64,000 nt of DNA from Bradyrhizobium tropiciagri (GTDB lineage: Bacteria > Pseudomonadota > Alphaproteobacteria > Rhizobiales > Xanthobacteraceae): the NCBI RefSeq assembly GCF_018130505.1, contig NZ_JAFCKH010000008.1, forward strand, positions 248,001 through 312,000, written 5' to 3'. This document shows positions 54,343 through 63,238 of the stretch, piece by piece. The first letter of the stretch is position 1, and every line of letters begins with the position of its first letter. The translations under genes were made by a program, and so were the position numbers. The notes under the pieces were generated by a model. It searched no databases. It had not been told where the DNA came from and was given only the letters and a program-made list of their open reading frames with translations.

Positions 54343-54396
54343 AAGCGTTTTCGAGCGAAGTGGATACCGGTTCGCGTGAAGAAAACGCGTCAAAAC
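54343..54396. repeat. Bradyrhizobium-type intergenic repeat (AAGCGTTTTC family)
   Basis: AAGCGTTTTCGAGCGAAGTG, ACCGGTTCGCG and GAAGAAAACGCGTC with an inverted outer arm. Lies just upstream of the carbonic anhydrase start. Confidence 0.75.
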
Positions 54397-54467
54397 TTGA
54401 ACCGCGCCGACCTTGGCACGGCGGCCGATGGGCTTTCAAGCGAGGATCGGATCTTCCGCTTTGCGGA

Positions 54468-54797
54468 TCAGGTCAGCACGCCGGCGGCGCGCAGCGTCAT
54501 CAGGAAGAAGGTACCGGACATCAGGCTCCAGAAGCCGGAGATGATCGTCGCCATCATCACGAATTCGAAGCGGCGGCGCTCGATGCGCGCACCGCGCAGC
54601 GTATTGCGCATGATGATGAAGGGCGCAGCGAACACGAGGAATGGAACTGCGGCGAAGGTCCTCGGCGCCGCGCCCTGCTGCAGCAGGCCGAACCCGGCCG
54701 GCCGCTCGGCCATGACCTGGTAGCCGCTCGCCAGGGCTCCGGCCAGCGCAAAACCGATGAACAGCGAGAACATGGAATTCATTGTGTCGGGGGACAT
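54468..54797 (-). CDS. small polytopic membrane protein
   Basis: 109 residues from ATG 54797 (GGAAG 7 nt upstream). Three hydrophobic segments (MFSLFIGFALAGALASG; FAAVPFLVFAAPFIIM; FVMMATIISGFWSLMSG) with RGARIERRR between the second and third. Family unknown to me. Confidence 0.75.
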   Translation of the reverse strand: MSPDTMNSMFSLFIGFALAGALASGYQVMAERPAGFGLLQQGAAPRTFAAVPFLVFAAPFIIMRNTLRGARIERRRFEFVMMATIISGFWSLMSGTFFLMTLRAAGVLT

Positions 54798-55017
54798 CGG
54801 CACTTCCGCTACGCAACAGGCCACTGCCGCCTGCTTCGCAAAATTGCAGGCCCGCCGCCACACCATCCTTAAGGAAAGGTTAACGGCACGCGGTCGCCTG
54901 CGCGATGACGCATGGCCGACGGTTTGCGGATTCCATTGGAATCATACGGAAATCCGCTACCCCGTGGCATAGTCGGCAAGTGATTCGGCTACCTCCGACC
55001 CGGTCCCTGCCCTGCTC

Positions 55018-55728
55018 ATGACGCTTCTTTCGACGGCCCAGCATCTCGCCCGCGACACCCGCCGCAATCCACGCGCGCACCTCGTTCCGATCATCCTGTC
55101 GGCGGTCATCGCGGCCGGTGCGGTTGCGGTCGTCGCCTACCTGCTGTGGCCGACATACACGACCGCCGCAGCGAGCGATCCGTCTCGGCTGCCGGTCAGC
55201 GTCGGCGGCACGCTGTTCAACGTGCCGACGCTGGCGGTGCGCATGAAGATCCAGCGCCACTCCGGCCCGCAGGAGCGCGTCGATCTCAGCTTCCTCTATC
55301 CGTCGCTGGGAGCCCCGACCGCGCCGAAGCACTACAGCGCCGATACGGTCGAGGACAAGGTGCAGCCGATCGACCGGATCTTCGTGTCGATCTCCGCGCA
55401 TCACGATTCACTCGCACCCGAGGCGCGGCTGCGCACGATCTATCCGCGCTATTTGCAGGACGCCGCGAGCACCGATGACGAGCTGACGAAGCGCGCGTTC
55501 CGCGACGGCTCACCCTATGCCGGCGAGGATCTGTTCACCGCCGTCGAGCCGGCGCTGACCGCGCGCTGCACGCGCGATGCCGAAACGCCCGGCATGTGCC
55601 TGAGCGAACGGCGCGTCGAGGGCGCCGATCTGACCTTCCGTTTTCCGCGGGGCTGGCTTGCGCAATGGCGCGACATCGCCACCGCGATGGATCGCCTCGC
55701 CGCGCAGATGCACAGCGCGAAGGGCTAG
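55018..55728 (+). CDS. membrane-anchored protein of unknown function
   Basis: 236 residues. One membrane helix (residues 23-45), then a soluble exported domain with LPVSVGGTLFNVPTLAVRMK and RVDLSFLYPSLGAPT. It resembles other uncharacterised rhizobial exported proteins. No operon partner. Confidence 0.75.
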   Translation: MTLLSTAQHLARDTRRNPRAHLVPIILSAVIAAGAVAVVAYLLWPTYTTAAASDPSRLPVSVGGTLFNVPTLAVRMKIQRHSGPQERVDLSFLYPSLGAPTAPKHYSADTVEDKVQPIDRIFVSISAHHDSLAPEARLRTIYPRYLQDAASTDDELTKRAFRDGSPYAGEDLFTAVEPALTARCTRDAETPGMCLSERRVEGADLTFRFPRGWLAQWRDIATAMDRLAAQMHSAKG

Positions 55729-55749
55729 CACCAATACCGAGTTGAGTTC

Positions 55750-55835
55750 GTAGGGTGGGCAAAGCGAAGCGTGCCCACCATTCTCGCACTGCTCGTGATG
55801 GTGGGCACGGCGCTTCGCGCCTTTGCCCACGCTAC
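55750..55835. repeat. Bradyrhizobium-type intergenic repeat (GTAGGGTGGGC family)
   Basis: GTAGGGTGGGCAAAGCG with GCCCACCATT against GATGGTGGGC, and CTTTGCCCACGCTAC at the far end. A long imperfect palindrome, familiar as a multi-copy element. It separates the upstream rightward gene from the leftward small gene. Confidence 0.75.
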
Positions 55836-55850
55836 GACCGAGCAAATGGC

Positions 55851-56075
55851 TTACTCGGCCAGGTCTTCTTCCAGGATCGCCATCTGGAACTGGAACGAGC
55901 GATCCTCGTCCTCGTCATCGACGAACAGCACGCCGATGAATTCCTCGCCGATATAGACCTCGGCCGAGTCGTCCTTCTTCGGCCGCGGCACCACGCGAAT
56001 CTTGGGATTGCCGAATACGCGTTTGAGATACGCGTCGAGCTTCCTGACTTCCTGAACGTCCACGGCAGTCTCCAA
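55851..56075 (-). CDS. DUF3126-type small acidic protein
   Basis: 74 residues, matching in size and content the alphaproteobacterial family found next to cysE (LDAYLKRVFGNPKIRVVPRP, EVYIGEEFIGVLFVDDEDED). Function unknown. Downstream of cysE by 118 nt on the same strand. Confidence 0.85.
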   Translation of the reverse strand: METAVDVQEVRKLDAYLKRVFGNPKIRVVPRPKKDDSAEVYIGEEFIGVLFVDDEDEDRSFQFQMAILEEDLAE

Positions 56076-56192
56076 TCGTGTCGGTGATTTTCCGGGGAGT
56101 TTTTAGGACGGGACGGCACAGACCGCCAGAGCCTTTTCAGGCTCCGGCAACGCGAAATTACGCGCCTTGCGCCGTCAAAGCACGATACGAAT

Positions 56193-57020
56193 TCAAAGTC
56201 CGATGGCGTTGAGCATCTGGTCCATGGTGCGCGACGGCTCGGCGCAGCCGGCCTCGCCGACAATCTTGGCGGGAACACCGGCCACGGTGACGTTATGCGG
56301 CACCGGCTTGACCACCACCGAGCCGGCCGCGATGCGCGCGCAATGGCCGATCTCGATGTTGCCGAGGATCTTCGCGCCCGCGCCGATCAGCACGCCATGA
56401 CGGATCTTGGGATGACGATCCTCGTTCTCCTTGCCGGTACCGCCGAGGGTCACGCCATGCAGGATCGAGACGTCGTCGTCGATCACGGCAGTCTCGCCGC
56501 AGACGAAACCGGTGGCATGATCGAGGAAGATGCCGCGGCCGATCCGCGCCGCCGGATTGATGTCGGTCTGGAACACCGCCGACGAGCGGCTCTGCAAATA
56601 GAAGGCGAAATCCTTGCGGCCCTTCTGATGCAGCCAGTGCGCCAGGCGATGGGTCTGCAGCGCGTGAAAACCCTTGAAGTAGAGCAGCGGATCGATGAAG
56701 CGCGCGGTCGCGGGATCGCGGTCGTAGACGGCGACGAGGTCGGCGCGGAAGGCGTTGCCGAGATCGGGGGTGTCGCGCAGCGCCTCGTCATAGGTCTGGC
56801 GGATCAGATCGCCCGACAGCGCGGAGTGGTCGAGCCGCTCGGCAATGCGATGCACCACCGAATCCTCGAGACGTTCGTGATGCAGCACGGTGGCATAGAT
56901 GAAGGAGGCCAGTTCCGGCTCGCGCCGGACAATGTCTTCCGCCTCGCTGCGGATGCGATCCCAGATCGGATCGAGCGCCGCAAGCTTGCCCCCCTGCGGA
57001 TTGACCTGATGAACTGCCAT
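56193..57020 (-). CDS. cysE: serine O-acetyltransferase
   Basis: 275 residues. An N-terminal helical trimerisation domain precedes a hexapeptide beta-helix; the catalytic Asp-His lie in LDHATGFVCGETAVIDDDVS and ILHGVTLGGTGKE. It makes O-acetylserine, the precursor of cysteine, from serine and acetyl-CoA. Confidence 0.96.
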   Translation of the reverse strand: MAVHQVNPQGGKLAALDPIWDRIRSEAEDIVRREPELASFIYATVLHHERLEDSVVHRIAERLDHSALSGDLIRQTYDEALRDTPDLGNAFRADLVAVYDRDPATARFIDPLLYFKGFHALQTHRLAHWLHQKGRKDFAFYLQSRSSAVFQTDINPAARIGRGIFLDHATGFVCGETAVIDDDVSILHGVTLGGTGKENEDRHPKIRHGVLIGAGAKILGNIEIGHCARIAAGSVVVKPVPHNVTVAGVPAKIVGEAGCAEPSRTMDQMLNAIGL

Positions 57021-57229
57021 GGCTGCTCTCGCAATTCGATTGTTCGGCTGTGCGTTATAGCACGGTGGATCGAGCGCGTCGCCGGACGGCTCGGTACAGT
57101 AAACCCCAGCCGAACGCCCCCCGGCGGGCGTCTAAGGCAAGTGGTCGGGATTTTGCCGAAATCAAGCCGTCCTTTTGCAACTATTGGCGGATTTCGTCCC
57201 CGCCGTAGTTTTGGGCATGGTCGGCCCCA

Positions 57230-58615
57230 ATGCCGGGGGGTAACGTCATCAACACGCAGATTTTACGCGCGCGCCTGACCGATACACGGTCGGTCTGGAT
57301 CGCCACCATTGCCATTCCGCTCCTGCTGCTCGCGCCCGCCTTCTGGAACGGCTATCCGCTGCTCCAATGGGATACCGGCGGCTACCTGGCGCGCTGGTAT
57401 GAGGGATATCTGGTGCCGAGCCGATCCACGGTGTTCGGCATCTACCTGCATCTCGGCGAGCGGTCGGGCTTCTGGCTCAATCTCGGCATCCAGACCCTGG
57501 CGACGTTGTGGATCCTACAGCTCGTGCTGCGCGTGCTCGACCTCGCCCGGCCGATCAGGCTGGTCGCGATCAGCCTGGCGCTGATCCTGACCACCGCGCT
57601 GCCCTGGCTCGCGAGCATGCTGCTGACCGACATCTTCGCCGGCCTGTCGGTGCTTGCGCTGTTCGTCCTCGTGCTGCACGGCGAGAAGATCTCGACATTG
57701 GAGAAGGCCGCGCTGTTCGCCTTCACGGCGTTCTCGGCCGCTTCGCACAGCGCGACGCTCGCGGTGCTGCTCGGCCTGTGCTGCGTCGGCTGGATCGCCC
57801 GCCCGTGGCTGCGCCGGCAGCTCCCGCTGGCCGGCCTCGTGCAGGGCAGCCTCACCATCGTCGCCGGTGCGGCGATGCTGCTGACGGCGAATATCGCGCT
57901 GTCGGGACAGTTCGCCTGGACGCCCGGCGGCTACGGCGTCCCGTTCGGCCGCATGCTGCAGGATGGCATCGTCGCGCAATATCTGCGCGATCACTGCGCC
58001 AAACAGAACCTGAAGCTCTGTCCCTATCGCGACAAGCTGCCGCCGACCGCCGACGACTTCCTGTGGGGCAACAGCATGTTCAACACGCTCGGCCGCTTCC
58101 AGGGGCTGAACGACGAGATGGGCTTCATCGTGCTGCACTCGCTCGCCGAATACCCGGCATGGCAGGCCGAGGCCGCGCTGATCGCAACGGCCGATCAGCT
58201 CGCACATGTCGCGACCGGCGAAGGCGCCAGCGGCTGGATCCCGCACACCTACGGCATCATCGAGCGCTATATCCCGGCGCAGCTCGCGCCGATGCGCAAG
58301 GCCAAGCAACAGCAATGGCAGCTCGATTTCACCACGGTCAACCGCATCCACGTCCCGATCGCGCTGGCCTCGATGCTGGCGGTCGCGCTGCTGTTCGGCC
58401 ACGGCCTGTGGCGGCGACGGCGCGATGACCTCACGCTGCTTGCAGGCACGGTCACCCTCGCGCTGCTCGGCAATGCCTTCGTCTGCGGCGTGATATCCGG
58501 CCCGCATGACCGCTACGGCGCGCGCATGGTCTGGGTCGCGACCTTCGTGATGCTGATCGCAGCCGCGCGCGCCTTTGCCAGGGATGACGACGCCGAGGAC
58601 CTAGGGTCGCCGTGA
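57230..58615 (+). CDS. polytopic membrane protein of unknown function
   Basis: 461 residues with about nine membrane segments in two groups and a large extracytoplasmic loop (residues about 245-365) with DHCAKQNLKLCPYRDKLPPT. The layout is like GT-C type membrane enzymes, but no glycosyltransferase motif is obvious. The start is uncertain: no ribosome-binding site. It overlaps the next gene tail to tail by 15 nt. Confidence 0.75.
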   Translation: MPGGNVINTQILRARLTDTRSVWIATIAIPLLLLAPAFWNGYPLLQWDTGGYLARWYEGYLVPSRSTVFGIYLHLGERSGFWLNLGIQTLATLWILQLVLRVLDLARPIRLVAISLALILTTALPWLASMLLTDIFAGLSVLALFVLVLHGEKISTLEKAALFAFTAFSAASHSATLAVLLGLCCVGWIARPWLRRQLPLAGLVQGSLTIVAGAAMLLTANIALSGQFAWTPGGYGVPFGRMLQDGIVAQYLRDHCAKQNLKLCPYRDKLPPTADDFLWGNSMFNTLGRFQGLNDEMGFIVLHSLAEYPAWQAEAALIATADQLAHVATGEGASGWIPHTYGIIERYIPAQLAPMRKAKQQQWQLDFTTVNRIHVPIALASMLAVALLFGHGLWRRRRDDLTLLAGTVTLALLGNAFVCGVISGPHDRYGARMVWVATFVMLIAAARAFARDDDAEDLGSP

Positions 58616-59356
58616 CAGGAAGTCGATGACGCCGGTCTTGTAGACCTTGTCGCCGACCGCGCGCATGTGATCCCGGTTCGGGATATCGAGCACCTCCGAT
58701 CCCGGAATGATCTTGCCGAGCGCGAAGGCCGAGCCGGCGATCTCGTCGTTGCTGCCGACCGCGATCAGAACCGGCACGCCGATGCCGCCTGCCTCCTCGC
58801 GCGTCATCAGGCGGCGCGATCCGCGCAGGCAGGCGGCGAGCGCGCGGCGGTCGGAACGGGTCTGGTCGGCAAAGGCGCGGAAGGTGCGGCCGACCGGATC
58901 GGTGACCTCGTCGAGCGAGGCCGCTTCCAGCGCGATAGCGACGTTCTCGCCGGGGCCGCCGCCCTCGATCAGCCCGATGCCGATGCCGCCGAGGATCGCG
59001 GAACGCAGCCGATCAGGCTGCTCAAGCGCCAGGATTGCGGTCATCCGCGAGCCCAGCGAATAACCCATGACGTCGGCGCGTGCGATTTTGAGATGATCCA
59101 TCAGCGCGATCACGTCGCTCGCCATGATCGCGATCTCATACTGCTCGGAATCGTAGAGTTTTGCGGAATCGCCGTGGCCGCGATTGTCGAGCGCGATGAC
59201 ACGCCGGCCGGCCTTGACGAGGTCCGACACCCAGGTCGGATAGATCCAGTTGACGTTCTTGCTCGACGCAAAGCCGTGCACGAGCACGATCGGCTCGCCC
59301 TCGCCTTCATCGATATAGGCAATCTCAACATCGCCGTGATGGAAACTCGGCATCAT
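58601..59356 (-). CDS. alpha/beta hydrolase (esterase-like)
   Basis: 251 residues. Oxyanion HGFASSK, the nucleophile elbow VMGYSLGSRM, the Asp in VGSNDEIAG and His in IPNRDHMRAV all lie in order. LDNRGHGDSA is also typical. A soluble cytoplasmic esterase or lipase-like enzyme of unknown substrate. Confidence 0.92.
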   Translation of the reverse strand: MMPSFHHGDVEIAYIDEGEGEPIVLVHGFASSKNVNWIYPTWVSDLVKAGRRVIALDNRGHGDSAKLYDSEQYEIAIMASDVIALMDHLKIARADVMGYSLGSRMTAILALEQPDRLRSAILGGIGIGLIEGGGPGENVAIALEAASLDEVTDPVGRTFRAFADQTRSDRRALAACLRGSRRLMTREEAGGIGVPVLIAVGSNDEIAGSAFALGKIIPGSEVLDIPNRDHMRAVGDKVYKTGVIDFLSRRP

Positions 59357-59413
59357 GCATTCCGTTTCTTCTTGGGGAATTTTGGAATTGGCGATCGAAG
59401 GCCGACCGCAAGC

Positions 59414-60550
59414 TTAGCCCTGGACGGCAGCGCCCGCCAGCGCGGCCTGGGCCGCCGCCTGCTGCCTGAGACGGCGCGCCTTGCTGCGCCTGAGCCACCA
59501 CGCGGTGGCCCGCTCGGTGGTCGCCTTGATCGAGGAGAGGAATCCGAACAGCGTCAGCAGCGCGCCGAACAGCCACATCGTCAGATTGAACGCCCCAGTG
59601 GCGAGCAGCAGCGCGCCGCGGCCAAGCAGCTTCAGGATGGCGCGGGTCTGGCCGCCCTTCGCTTCGGCAATGCGGGCCGCACGCGCGAGCTCCTTCGGGT
59701 TCTCCGCGACCTTCAGCGTGTCGCGCGCGGCGCGAATGCCGGCCGCCTCACCGATGCGCCCCACATCCTTGGCGACGCGCACCAGCGCGCCCGCCTTCTC
59801 GGCACGGAACGCGGCGCGGATCGCGCCCGCGGTTTCCGTCGGCCGCAGCACCGAGCCGGATGCGACGGCTTCTTTCAGTGCCGGCCCGTCGACGACGTCG
59901 CGCGTCGAGCGTCCGGCCCATGCGATCAGCCCCTCGCTCAGCCGTCCCGCCTTGCGGGTGTCCTTGACCAGCGTCAGCCCGGCGCGCAGCGGCCCGGCAC
60001 CACCGAGCGAGACATAGGTCGCCGCCGTCACCGCGAGCCCGGCGGTCGCCAGCCCCAGCACCAGATGGTCGGTATCCTCGCCCATCGCCAGATGCTTGCC
60101 CTCGCGCACGACATCCCTGATGTCGCCGAACACGAACAGATCGCCGGCGACCGTGCCGGACAGGCTGGCGACGTCATCGGCATTGCCAGTCACCAAACCG
60201 GTGGCGAAGCCCTTGGCGAAATGGACGGTCGACCCCTGCTCGGCGACCGCATCATTGACGCGCTTGGTAAGGTCGTCGCCGAGCGCGATATTCCTGTCGC
60301 GCGCCAGTTCGACGAAGCTTGCGGCAAGATCGGCGTCATTGGCGGCGAGCGCCGCCTCGACATTGTCGGAAATCAACTTCGGGTTGTTGCGCAGGGCCGA
60401 ATTGATCCTGAGATCGGCGAGCGCGGACGGATCGTCCTGCGCCGCCAGCACGGTGCCGGCGTCGCGGGCATGCGGCCAGACGGCCGCGCCCAGCGCAGCG
60501 CTTGCTGCGATGGCGGCTACCGCGAGGCTGACACGCACCCGGTCCATCAC
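59414..60550 (-). CDS. exported/membrane protein of unknown function
   Basis: 378 residues. A signal-like N-terminus (VRVSLAVAAIAASAALGAAV), a soluble helical region, then a hydrophobic pair near residues 300-345 (LLGRGALLLATGAFNLTMWLFGALLTLFGFL), and a basic end. No family recognised. Confidence 0.75.
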   Translation of the reverse strand: MMDRVRVSLAVAAIAASAALGAAVWPHARDAGTVLAAQDDPSALADLRINSALRNNPKLISDNVEAALAANDADLAASFVELARDRNIALGDDLTKRVNDAVAEQGSTVHFAKGFATGLVTGNADDVASLSGTVAGDLFVFGDIRDVVREGKHLAMGEDTDHLVLGLATAGLAVTAATYVSLGGAGPLRAGLTLVKDTRKAGRLSEGLIAWAGRSTRDVVDGPALKEAVASGSVLRPTETAGAIRAAFRAEKAGALVRVAKDVGRIGEAAGIRAARDTLKVAENPKELARAARIAEAKGGQTRAILKLLGRGALLLATGAFNLTMWLFGALLTLFGFLSSIKATTERATAWWLRRSKARRLRQQAAAQAALAGAAVQG

Positions 60551-60781
60551 GAAAAAACCTCTAGTTTAACTCGCCTTGGAAACAGTGTGCCGTTTTTGCG
60601 ACACAACGGCTCCGACCAAAGGAGGGCTTCTCTGGGACGACAAGATTGTGTCGAATTTGCATGAGCAAATGGGCCGTCGGGGCTCTAGGAATCAACAGTT
60701 CCCGCCAGTATGGTGCGCGGCATTTCACGATGCCGCATGCTGCTGATTGTGTTTGCTCATTGTTGCTACCAAGGTGAGAAT

Positions 60782-61027
60782 ATGTCCGACCACGTCGTCC
60801 CGCACTTCCATAACGACGCCGGAGTCTCGGTGATCGAGATCGGCTCGCAGGAGTTCATGTGCGTGGGCGCCAACCCGCCGTTCGACCATCCGCACGTGTT
60901 CCTCGACCTCGGCAACGACAACGAGATCATCTGCCCGTACTGCTCGACGCTGTACCGCTTCGCATCCGACCTTGCGCCCGGCGAGGCCCGCCCGCCGGAA
61001 TGCGTGCTGAAAGACCGGGTCGCCTGA
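60782..61027 (+). CDS. CHCC-type zinc-finger protein
   Basis: 81 residues from ATG 60782 (AAGGTGAG upstream). The ligand pattern is visible: FMCVGANPPFDHPHVFLDLG and EIICPYCSTLYR. This is the family of the NDUFS6-like accessory zinc-finger protein of complex I. Single gene here; it may aid assembly. Confidence 0.9.
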   Translation: MSDHVVPHFHNDAGVSVIEIGSQEFMCVGANPPFDHPHVFLDLGNDNEIICPYCSTLYRFASDLAPGEARPPECVLKDRVA

Positions 61028-61038
61028 CCTGACGCGCC

Positions 61039-62241
61039 GTGGCGCTGACGCGAACCGTCATCGTAGCCGGCGCCGGGATCGGAGGACTGACGGCGTCGCT
61101 GACGCTGGCGGCGCAGGGTTTTCACGTCATCGTGCTGGAGAAGGCGGAGCGGCTCGAGGAGGCCGGCGCCGGCATCCAGCTCTCCCCCAATGCCAGCCGC
61201 ATCCTGGTCGAGCTCGGGCTGAAGGAACGGCTTGCGCAGCGCGCGGTAACGCCGGAAGCGGTCGCCGTCATGAGCGCGCGCGCCGGCGGCGAGATCACGC
61301 GGATGCCGCTCGGCGAGGCCGCAGCGCTCCGCGCCGGATCACCCTATTGGGTGATCCACCGTGCCGACCTGCAGGCTGCGCTGCAGGACGCGGTGAACGA
61401 TCATTCCGCCATCGACCTCCGCCTCGGCTGCCAGTTCGAGGACGTCACCAAACACGCCGAAGGGCTCACCGTGGTCCAGCGCCGCGGCAATGCACGACAG
61501 CAGGAACTGGCTACGGCGCTGATCGGCGCTGACGGCATCTGGTCGTCGGTGCGCGGACATCTGTTTCCGGATGTGCAGCCAAGGTTCTCCGGCCTGATCG
61601 CCTGGCGCGGCACGCTGGAGGCCAGCGCTCTGCCGCGCGACGATGCCGCCCCGCGGGTGCGGCTCTGGATGGGGCCGAATGCGCATCTCGTCGCCTATCC
61701 GATCTCGGCCGGCCGCCAGATCAATGTCGTCGCGATCGTTTCCGGCACCTGGAACCAGCCGGGCTGGAGCGCGCCCGGTGAAGCCAGCGAGGTCAAGGAC
61801 GCATTCGCCGGGTCGCTCTGGCCCGCGAGCGCGCGGACGCTGATCGGCGCGGTCGACGGCTGGCGCAAATGGGCGCTGTTCACCCTGCCCGATCTCGGCC
61901 GCTGGAATGAAGGTGCGGTGGCGCTGCTCGGCGACGCCGCGCATGCGATGCTGCCGTTCGCCGCACAGGGCGCCGGCATGGCGATCGAGGACGCGGCGGT
62001 GCTTGCCAAGGCGTTGCGCGACAGCCGCGGCGAAGACGGCTCGGGGATCGCGTCCGCGCTACAGCGCTACGCCGAGATGCGGCGCCCGCGCGTCCTGCAG
62101 GTGCAGCGCCTCGCGCGACAGCAGGGGCGCATCTATCACCTGCGCGGACCGGCCGCGATCGCGCGCGACCTGTTCATTCGCGCCATCGGGCCGCAGCGCA
62201 TGCTGGCGCGGCAGGACTGGATCTACGACTGGCGGGCGTGA
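61039..62241 (+). CDS. FAD-dependent monooxygenase
   Basis: 400 residues from GTG 61039. FAD fold at the start (VIVAGAGIGGLTASLTLAAQG), GADGIWSSVR in the middle and GDAAHAMLPFAAQGAGMAIED near residue 295. It belongs to the aromatic hydroxylase group (salicylate hydroxylase/UbiH-like). The substrate is unknown. Close behind the CHCC gene (11 nt), so possibly co-transcribed. Confidence 0.93.
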   Translation: MALTRTVIVAGAGIGGLTASLTLAAQGFHVIVLEKAERLEEAGAGIQLSPNASRILVELGLKERLAQRAVTPEAVAVMSARAGGEITRMPLGEAAALRAGSPYWVIHRADLQAALQDAVNDHSAIDLRLGCQFEDVTKHAEGLTVVQRRGNARQQELATALIGADGIWSSVRGHLFPDVQPRFSGLIAWRGTLEASALPRDDAAPRVRLWMGPNAHLVAYPISAGRQINVVAIVSGTWNQPGWSAPGEASEVKDAFAGSLWPASARTLIGAVDGWRKWALFTLPDLGRWNEGAVALLGDAAHAMLPFAAQGAGMAIEDAAVLAKALRDSRGEDGSGIASALQRYAEMRRPRVLQVQRLARQQGRIYHLRGPAAIARDLFIRAIGPQRMLARQDWIYDWRA

Positions 62242-62276
62242 GGCTACGGTCTCGACCGTGAGCCCCGGTGCAGCGC

Positions 62277-62705
62277 TTACCGCTGCGGCCGCGTGCCTTT
62301 CGCGGCGGGAGCCGGAGGGGGCGCGGGGGACGGCGTCGCTGCCGCGGTTTGCGGCGGGGTCTCGTGGCACCTGCTCTTGCGCCAGGCCTCCTCCAAGAAC
62401 TTCTGCTGACCGTGGATCGCGATCAGCTCGTTCCGATAGGCCAATTCCGACACCACGGCACCGCCGACGCCGGTCTGGGCCTTGGCCATCAACGCTTCCT
62501 GACTGGCGGCGCGGCTCGCCAGACCCTTGCGCTCGGTCTCGAGCTGACCGCAGTCATAGAGATCGTATTTGGCCGGATCGGCGAAGGCCGACGACACGCT
62601 GTCACCGATCTGCGCACAGCCGGCGACGCCCGCGGCCGAGGCGAGCAGCGCGACGACGGCCGCCGCGCGCGACAGGCTGCAGCGGCGTGGAAAACGAACG
62701 GACAT
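62277..62705 (-). CDS. lipoprotein of unknown function
   Basis: 142 residues. A lipobox-like AAGVAGC follows a signal peptide; the mature part has one helix-rich domain with YDCGQLETERKGLASRAASQ and KSRCHET, then a Pro/Ala tail. Conserved type in rhizobia as far as I recall; function unknown. Confidence 0.8.
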   Translation of the reverse strand: MSVRFPRRCSLSRAAAVVALLASAAGVAGCAQIGDSVSSAFADPAKYDLYDCGQLETERKGLASRAASQEALMAKAQTGVGGAVVSELAYRNELIAIHGQQKFLEEAWRKSRCHETPPQTAAATPSPAPPPAPAAKGTRPQR

Positions 62706-62895
62706 GCGGCTTTCTTATTCGGACAGTGTTGAGATTGCCTAAAGCAGCCACAGATGTCGGGATTGAGGCTGCATCGCGGCACACGCCGTTATCGGCGCAA
62801 GTCGCATCCGGCGCAACCCACCTCCGGCAGGCGAATTCATACGCGTGAGTTTTGTATTGGCGGAAGGAGGTAGTGGAAGGTAGATTGCAGGCAAT

Positions 62896-63222
62896 GCGGG
62901 CATGGCGGAATTGGTAGACGCAAGGGACTTAAGCTTTTGAGTGCCCCCGGGGAAACCCGAGGTGCAGAACTGCTCAAACTCGGGGAAACCTTTCACATGG
63001 CAATCCCGAGCCAAGCGCCCAGCCGAACGGCTGGGGCGAAGGTGTAGAGACTAGACGGGCAGCATCTAAAGGCGTGAACGCGCCCATGATGAAGGTATAG
63101 TCCAGACCACAAACTAGCCTGAGCGCGAACGCGCGACGGCTTAGGCGGCGAAAGCCGTAGATGGTAAGAAAATCCCTCGGCTCGTAAGAGCTGTGCCGGT
63201 TCGAGTCCGGCTGCCCGCACCA
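62896..63222 (+). tRNA. tRNA-Leu(UAA) interrupted by a group I intron
   Basis: 5' exon 62896-62930, intron 62931-63168, 3' exon 63169-63222 with encoded CCA. The exons join to a perfect type II tRNA: acceptor GCGGGCA/TGCCCGC, anticodon stem AGGGA/TCCCT with loop CTTAAAA (anticodon TAA), long variable arm and T arm CCGGTTCGAGTCCGG. The break is between anticodon bases 34 and 35, the same place as in cyanobacterial tRNA-Leu introns. Confidence 0.93.
62931..63168 (+). ncRNA. group I intron (IC3-like) in tRNA-Leu
   Basis: 238 nt. The core motifs AGAGACTAGACGG (63046-63058) and AAGGTATAGTCC (63092-63103) pair as P7 and are near-identical in my memory to the Azoarcus tRNA-Ile intron. P1 pairs exon ACTT with GAGT at 62939-62942, with the required U-G at the splice site. 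It ends in G and has no open frame, so it cannot move by itself. Confidence 0.9.
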
Positions 63223-63238
63223 TTAGTTGAAATCGGTT

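Noticed and set aside
62931-63168. Intron taken as a group II or mobile intron
   Set aside because: Size, P7 motif, terminal G and U-G at the splice site fit group I; it has no open frame for an endonuclease or reverse transcriptase.
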